Part shown: positions 59,402-64,000 of the stretch, piece by piece
How the letters are laid out: every line of letters starts with the position of its first letter
Numbering within the stretch: the stretch's first letter is position 1
DNA from: Petrocella sp024636985
GTDB lineage: Bacteria > Bacillota > Clostridia > Lachnospirales > Vallitaleaceae
NCBI GenBank assembly: GCA_024636985.1
Contig: JAGXFY010000022.1
Span: 1-64,000, forward strand
DNA: 64,000 nucleotides
Direction: 5' to 3'
Notes under the pieces: model-generated
Database searches by the model: none
What the model saw: only the letters and a program-made list of their open reading frames with translations
What the model was told of the DNA's origin: nothing
Program-made: the position numbers and the translations under genes

Positions 59402-60874
59402 TTAAAGGTTGTTTAAATCATTTTTTAATTTTTCAAGACCGGTTCTTATACGCTTCAAGGATTCTTCTTTTCCTAAAATAGCAGCGATATCGAATGCGCC
59501 ACCCGGTGTAGATTCTTTTCCGGATAGAATGGTTCTAAGGGGCCATAGAATCCGCCCGTTTTTCATACCTTTTTCTTCAACATATGCCATGACCAAGTCA
59601 TGAAGGCTCTCTATCGTCCATGTTTCATGAGCTTCCAATACTGGTAGTAATAGAGGCAGATCCTCCAAAGCTGTTTGTGGACTTGTTTTCATTCGCTTGT
59701 GGTTGTACATATCTACATTATAATCTGACACTTTTTCAAAGAAATCAATCATATCTGGAATCTCATTGAACTTCTCAATTCTAGGTTGTGTTAATAAGGC
59801 AATGGTTTTCTTGTCCAGATGGTCACTATATAAGACTTTATCGATTTCTTTCATGGCATAAGACAAAAATGTTGCTTCATCCATATTCTTGATATACTCA
59901 CCATTCATCCACGTAAACTTCTTCATATCAAAGACCGCCGGTGCTTTATTAATATGCTTATAATCAAAGGCCTCTACTAATTCTTCTAATGTAAATATTT
60001 CTCTATTGTCCGTAGGTGACCAACCTAGGAGTGCAATGAAATTCACAATTGCATCCTTTAGAAAGCCTTCATCAATTAGATCTTCATAAGATGAGTGACC
60101 ACTACGCTTTGATAGTTTTTTATGGTTTTCATCTGTAATCAATGGCACGTGGACATAAGTCGGTACATCCCATCCAAAAGCTTCATAGAGTCGGTTGTAT
60201 TTCGGTGAAGAAGAAAGGTATTCGTTGCCTCTTACTACATGAGTGATTTCCATAAGATGGTCATCCACCACGTTGGCAAAATTATACGTTGGATAACCAT
60301 CGGATTTCATAAGTACCATATCATCCAACTCAATGTTATCTACGGCAATTTCTCCGTAAATAACATCTTTAAAAACTGTTTTGCCTTTGATTGGATTATT
60401 TTGTCTTATGACATAGGGCGTATCTGCATCTAATTTTTCTGCAATCTCATCCATCGTTAAATCCAGACAATGTTTGTCGTATTTAAAGTTTTCTTTATTC
60501 TCCTCAGCCGTTTTTCTAAGCTGATCCAGTCGTTCTTTGTCACAGAAGCAATAGTACGCTTCTCCTTTGTCAAGGAGCTCCATAGCATGTTCTTTGTATA
60601 TACCTGCTTGTACGCGCTCACTCTGGATATATGGACCAAAACCACCATCTTTATCCGGACCTTCGTCATGAATCAAGCCCGTACCTGCCATGGTTCTATT
60701 GATGATCTCTATGGCACCTTCAACCAGTCTCTCCTGGTCTGTATCTTCAATTCTAAGAAGGAAGTCGCCACCTTCATGTTTCGCTATAAGGTAAGCATAC
60801 AAAGCGGTTCTTAGATTACCAACATGCATCTTACCTGTTGGACTCGGTGCAAATCTTGTTCGAATTTTACTCAT
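59402..60874 (-). CDS. gltX: Glutamyl-tRNA synthetase
   Basis: A class I synthetase of 490 residues that charges tRNA-Glu (and, in many Firmicutes, tRNA-Gln for later amidation). The first signature is FAPSPTGKMHVGNLRTALYA (HVGN for HIGH), and the KMSKS-type loop is KLSKRSGHSS. LLRIEDTDQERLVEG and ADTPYVIRQN-type stretches agree. The anticodon-binding C-terminal part is complete. The ATG at 60874 lies 7 bases after GGAG; an ATG one codon upstream is possible. It has its own promoter, and a repeat element touches its stop codon. Confidence 0.96.
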   Translation of the reverse strand: MSKIRTRFAPSPTGKMHVGNLRTALYAYLIAKHEGGDFLLRIEDTDQERLVEGAIEIINRTMAGTGLIHDEGPDKDGGFGPYIQSERVQAGIYKEHAMELLDKGEAYYCFCDKERLDQLRKTAEENKENFKYDKHCLDLTMDEIAEKLDADTPYVIRQNNPIKGKTVFKDVIYGEIAVDNIELDDMVLMKSDGYPTYNFANVVDDHLMEITHVVRGNEYLSSSPKYNRLYEAFGWDVPTYVHVPLITDENHKKLSKRSGHSSYEDLIDEGFLKDAIVNFIALLGWSPTDNREIFTLEELVEAFDYKHINKAPAVFDMKKFTWMNGEYIKNMDEATFLSYAMKEIDKVLYSDHLDKKTIALLTQPRIEKFNEIPDMIDFFEKVSDYNVDMYNHKRMKTSPQTALEDLPLLLPVLEAHETWTIESLHDLVMAYVEEKGMKNGRILWPLRTILSGKESTPGGAFDIAAILGKEESLKRIRTGLEKLKNDLNNL

Positions 60875-60970
60875 CATCTCACTCCATCTTTATGCTCTAC
60901 ATTCATCATCAATGTCTACTGAGCTTAATATACCCTGCTAATCAAGGTACTTGAACGTCATACTTTCATC

Positions 60971-60999
60971 ATTATAACATAGGATACAAAGGCTCACAA
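60971..60999 (-). promoter_or_regulatory. Promoter of gltX
   Basis: On the minus strand, TTGTGA (60994-60999) and TATAAT (60971-60976), 17-base spacer. Confidence 0.7.
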
Positions 61000-61043
61000 T
61001 CCGATTTTTGACCAGAAAATCTCTAGCAATACCCATTCGTTGG

Positions 61044-61072
61044 TTTACTATTTTAAACCTACAGGCTATAAT
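61044..61072 (+). promoter_or_regulatory. Promoter of the M23 lipoprotein gene
   Basis: TTTACT (61044-61049) and TATAAT (61067-61072), 17-base spacer, 85 bases before the start codon. Confidence 0.7.
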
Positions 61073-61156
61073 GTTATTGACACCCACAAATTTGGATGTC
61101 TAAGATCAACTTACATTGTTTGATTATAGATGTATATATATTGGAGGCAATAAACT

Positions 61157-62743
61157 ATGAAAATAATTCATATAATCATGATGGTACTCTTCCTGTCGAT
61201 TATGACCGGCTGTAGCGCACCCCTGGCTTTGGAAGACCTTGTAGAAGCTACTGTCTACTTCCCTGAGTCCGACGAAAATCTAATAGCCGTTGATACCCTA
61301 ACCCGTGAAGATGGTTTAGACGATGTATTTACACATCTTGTGGATCGACCTGTAAAAGCACAGAGCATCAAACCTGATCTTATCTATCTACTGGACCTAG
61401 AAACCCTTCGTGGCATCATGCAATTTGATTTGAGCTTCGACCTAACAAATAAAGAAGCACGAGCACAAAACATAAATGGCACTTATGTGATTCCTTTTGA
61501 ATGGGTCGATATGTATCTGGAAAAATTACCTATTCTAAATCATTTTTCTTATCTAATGCCTTCTACACCTCGACTTGTCATAAATGATACAACCATTGAC
61601 TATGCTTATAACCAAGATTGGAAACTCCATCCAACAGATAATGTGACTTATGATATCAAAGACCAGACGACCCACCATGAAACCTATTATACCGAAACCG
61701 ATGCTATTGATATTTCTATAGAATTTAATCGTAGGACCCCAAATCAGCTTCTCTTGGCCATTGACAATGGAAAAGAAGAGACCACCTACACCCTTGATAA
61801 CATGCATAATTTACCTGTTCCAGATAAATCGGGTCACTATACTTATACCTTAATGGCTATTTGGGATGATGCGTCTTTAGGTTATACGGGTAAAATTAAT
61901 TATATTTTCGGACTGGACCTTCATCTTGAAGAATCCTTACATCTAAATAAAACCACTTTTGAGCCGGGAGACAGTATTGGGGTTCTCATTGAACAACCTT
62001 TTGGTCTGGATTATAGAATCGAAACACCTGTATTTAAGAATACCATTGGGATTTTTAATTACGAGGATGCACTCGTTGCACTTGTGCCTATCGACAGCAG
62101 AACAACACCCGGCACCTATAGCTTAAGCTTATATGAAGCATCCACCAATACACTAATTGAAACCACTCAATACCAGATTGTCGAAAAAATATTTGAAACT
62201 CAGCAACTTTCCGTCAGCGCTTCCACGGCTTCTCTTAGATCCGATGAAAATGCCAAAAAAGATGCAGAAAAGTTCAAAAATGCAAAAACCTATTCTGTTG
62301 GTGAGAAACTATGGGATGGCCCATTTGTGCAACCTGTAGAAGGTCGCATATCCACTGAATACTCCGTCATTCGGTATGTTAATAGTGGAACGGAAAGCTC
62401 CAGACATACTGCCATCGATATAGCCGCACCTCAAGGCACACCCATTAAAGCGGCTCATAACGGTATCGTGACCTTCTCCTCTGACCTTATCATATCCGGT
62501 AATGTGGTTGTATTAGACCATGGGTTAGGTCTCTTTACAACCTATGTACACATGCATAAAATCTATGTAGAGGATGGTCAAGAGGTGAAAAAAGGAGATA
62601 TTATCGGCGAGGTCGGTACCACCGGTTATTCAACCGGTCCTCATCTACACTTTGCTGTATCCAAAAGCGGTGTTAATCTAAATCCATGGAAGTTCATGGC
62701 AGAAGACCCACTTGTTTTTCCCACTTGGAATAAAACACCTTAA
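61157..62743 (+). CDS. M23-family metallopeptidase lipoprotein
   Basis: A 528-residue exported protein. The signal peptide ends in the lipobox MTGC, so it is lipid-anchored. Residues 25-385 form beta-rich domains without a recognised family. They include a copper-amine-oxidase-like or Ig-like stretch, TYSLSLYEASTNTLIETTQY. The M23 (LytM) peptidase domain spans about 400-515. Zinc ligands are visible in RHTAIDIAAPQGTPIKA (H and D) and in GPHLHFAV. A biotinyl-lipoyl-like GDIIGEVGTTGYSTG strand links them. It likely cleaves peptidoglycan cross-bridges during wall growth or sporulation. GGAGG lies 9 bases before the ATG. Confidence 0.92.
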   Translation: MKIIHIIMMVLFLSIMTGCSAPLALEDLVEATVYFPESDENLIAVDTLTREDGLDDVFTHLVDRPVKAQSIKPDLIYLLDLETLRGIMQFDLSFDLTNKEARAQNINGTYVIPFEWVDMYLEKLPILNHFSYLMPSTPRLVINDTTIDYAYNQDWKLHPTDNVTYDIKDQTTHHETYYTETDAIDISIEFNRRTPNQLLLAIDNGKEETTYTLDNMHNLPVPDKSGHYTYTLMAIWDDASLGYTGKINYIFGLDLHLEESLHLNKTTFEPGDSIGVLIEQPFGLDYRIETPVFKNTIGIFNYEDALVALVPIDSRTTPGTYSLSLYEASTNTLIETTQYQIVEKIFETQQLSVSASTASLRSDENAKKDAEKFKNAKTYSVGEKLWDGPFVQPVEGRISTEYSVIRYVNSGTESSRHTAIDIAAPQGTPIKAAHNGIVTFSSDLIISGNVVVLDHGLGLFTTYVHMHKIYVEDGQEVKKGDIIGEVGTTGYSTGPHLHFAVSKSGVNLNPWKFMAEDPLVFPTWNKTP

Positions 62744-63849
62744 ATCAATGCTGTAAAATAATTTTGGATTGGATATTCAGGATATACTATATGATTTTGA
62801 TGGATCATGACTTTTGGCCGAATACTAGCAAGTGATTCCAAACTGTCATACCCAAAGAGCCACTGAGCCAATGACTCAATATCCAGCGTAATATCCGGCG
62901 CTTCTTGAGTTATACTTACTTGACCTTCCACCTTGTACGTATGGTTATTCTCTAGGATTTGATCGTCGATGACTTTGATGATACATGTGCCTAGAAAATC
63001 AGCCATGGCTTCTAGCAGCGTTTCAACATGAAGTATACGGGCCATCATAAAAGGTTTTTCCAATCTTTCATGTTCTTTAATATGAGGAATAAGATGCTTT
63101 AAAGCGTTGTTTTTCGGCATCTGCCACTGAATCGGCTTTTCCCCTGCTATACTGCCTATGTAATCTAGAATATTCATAAGACCTTCATCGGATGTATAAA
63201 TGCATTCTCTAACAAAAATATCCCCAAAATCATAATAAATAACATAGCCATCGGGCACAACAACCACATGCCCGTTCTCAGAATGCACTTCTTTTAATAG
63301 ATGTTCAAAATCTCGCATTCCTCTGTTTTGAGACAATGTTAGTGTTTTCTTATAGGTGTTGTAGATGGGTAACAACTGAATACTTGTTTCTACGTCTATC
63401 ACTTCATTTGGCACTGTCCTCTTTTTTCGGTTCAAGTTCTCATATTTGAACTTGTAAAGGGCAACGTCTTGTATAAAGCCATAACCAAATTGATCATATA
63501 ATCTTGAATCTATTGGCATTAGAACTGAAAAGACATCCCCTGCTTCATACCGATCCCTTAATACCCATGTCATCATTTTTCTCATGAGGCCTTGCCTTCT
63601 ATGGGATTGTTTTGTAGCCACACCAACCACATAATAGGTGTTATAAAGACAACCCTGCCACATCAACTGATAAGGGTTTAGATGAGCCATAGCCACAAGC
63701 ACATCCCCTTCCAAATACCCTACCACTTGGTCGATTTTAATATGTGTATCAAAATAATAGGCCACCAGAGATGGCCCATCTTCTATGAATATTTCTTGCC
63801 ATAATTCTATGGCTTTATCTTTATCACTTTCGTTCAATCTTCTGATCAT
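62740..63849 (-). CDS. GNAT acetyltransferase with sterol-carrier-like C-terminus (Eis family)
   Basis: A 369-residue protein of the Eis plan. The N-terminal GNAT domain contains the acetyl-CoA-binding segment VGVATKQSHRRQGLMRKMMT. A second GNAT-like fold follows (about 160-265). The C-terminal SCP2-like domain (about 270-369) holds EAPDITLDIESLAQWLFG and the terminal IQNYFTALI. Eis proteins acetylate amines, including aminoglycosides in mycobacteria; the substrate here is unknown. GGAGG lies 4 bases before the ATG. Its stop overlaps the convergent M23 gene stop. A DUF2156-type gene precedes it on the same strand. Confidence 0.88.
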   Translation of the reverse strand: MIRRLNESDKDKAIELWQEIFIEDGPSLVAYYFDTHIKIDQVVGYLEGDVLVAMAHLNPYQLMWQGCLYNTYYVVGVATKQSHRRQGLMRKMMTWVLRDRYEAGDVFSVLMPIDSRLYDQFGYGFIQDVALYKFKYENLNRKKRTVPNEVIDVETSIQLLPIYNTYKKTLTLSQNRGMRDFEHLLKEVHSENGHVVVVPDGYVIYYDFGDIFVRECIYTSDEGLMNILDYIGSIAGEKPIQWQMPKNNALKHLIPHIKEHERLEKPFMMARILHVETLLEAMADFLGTCIIKVIDDQILENNHTYKVEGQVSITQEAPDITLDIESLAQWLFGYDSLESLASIRPKVMIHQNHIVYPEYPIQNYFTALI

Positions 63850-63871
63850 AATGCCTCCATACTAATTCTTA

Positions 63872-64000
63872 TTACAATTTTTCACGAATGTTATACTTCT
63901 TAACTAAGTCTATAGGATAATAACTTAACTTAGATTTTCTAAGTCCTTCAAGTCCCAAGTCGTCTTCTCGATTGACAAAATCAACATCCGGATAGGCATG
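63872..64000 (-). CDS. C-terminal part of a DUF2156-type protein (partial)
   Basis: The minus-strand frame at the window edge reads AYPDVDFVNREDDLGLEGLR then KSKLSYYPIDLVKKYNIREK and L, ending in TAA at 63872-63874. The NREDDLGLEGLRKSKLSYYP block is the conserved C-terminal end of DUF2156 proteins, GNAT-like enzymes related to the lysyl-phosphatidylglycerol synthase C-terminal domain. The start lies outside the window. It is 22 bases upstream of the Eis-like gene and likely in the same operon. Confidence 0.8.
   Translation of the reverse strand, partial: HAYPDVDFVNREDDLGLEGLRKSKLSYYPIDLVKKYNIREKL

Noticed and set aside
59402..60874. gltX HIGH motif reads HVGN
   Set aside because: HVGN is a common variant in glutamyl-tRNA synthetases and does not suggest inactivation.
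60878..61156. Possible tRNA gene in the gltX-M23 gap
   Set aside because: No cloverleaf or GTTCGANTC-like T-loop was found; the gap holds two divergent promoters.

Overview
The window is a 64 kb stretch of low-GC Firmicutes chromosome. The evidence is clostridial gene content: class III fructose-1,6-bisphosphatase, a T-box leader before pheST, an L25/Ctc protein, a SpoIID-type protein, strong AGGAGG ribosome binding sites and sigma-A-like promoters. A betaine ABC transporter, an acetyl-beta-lysine synthesis enzyme and a BusR-like regulator suggest a salt-exposed, possibly marine, anaerobe of the Lachnospirales/Vallitalea kind. That placement is inference. No transposase, phage gene, CRISPR array, rRNA or tRNA gene was seen.

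Layout. 0-6 kb: a clpB remnant, an OFA-type MFS carrier, a FUSC-like protein, and the glycine betaine operon opuAC-opuAB-opuAA. 6-17.5 kb: two membrane proteins, a PAS-GGDEF cyclase, an ABC-2 exporter divergent from its likely two-component system, a SanA-like protein, a Fur-family regulator and an aldo/keto reductase. 17.6-28.8 kb: four large c-di-GMP signalling proteins, interrupted by ablB and a GntR-RCK_C (BusR-like) regulator. 28.9-37 kb: moeA and mogA, two AraC regulators, queA-lepB and a SpoIID-type protein. 37-46 kb: pheST with its T-box, fbp with agmatine catabolism genes, and L25. 46-52 kb: a rhodanese lipoprotein, an atypical ClC protein, two small membrane proteins, a TetR/GH13 pair, a 53-residue protein and dinB. 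52-64 kb: ilvE, the thiamine operon thiW-thiD-thiME-thiC under a TPP riboswitch, ung, a nitroreductase, gltX, an M23 lipoprotein, a GNAT protein and the end of a DUF2156-type gene.

How parts work together. The BusR-like protein is the best candidate to control the opu promoter, which carries repeated ACAACT/AGTTGT half-sites. The DesK/DesR-like pair faces the ABC exporter across two promoters that share ATGACA/TGTCAT elements. The TetR protein has a 13-bp-arm palindrome over its own promoter and a weaker match before the adjacent amylase gene.

The most unusual content is non-coding. One dispersed repeat (about 93-126 bp, four clear copies and one distant relative) folds as a three-way junction plus a long hairpin, and its stems covary between copies. 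A second family (60-140 bp) has terminal inverted repeats like GGTTAAGGTGTCAAAACTA; one copy is flanked by a 6-bp direct repeat, which is typical of a MITE. Neither family is explained by the coding annotation.
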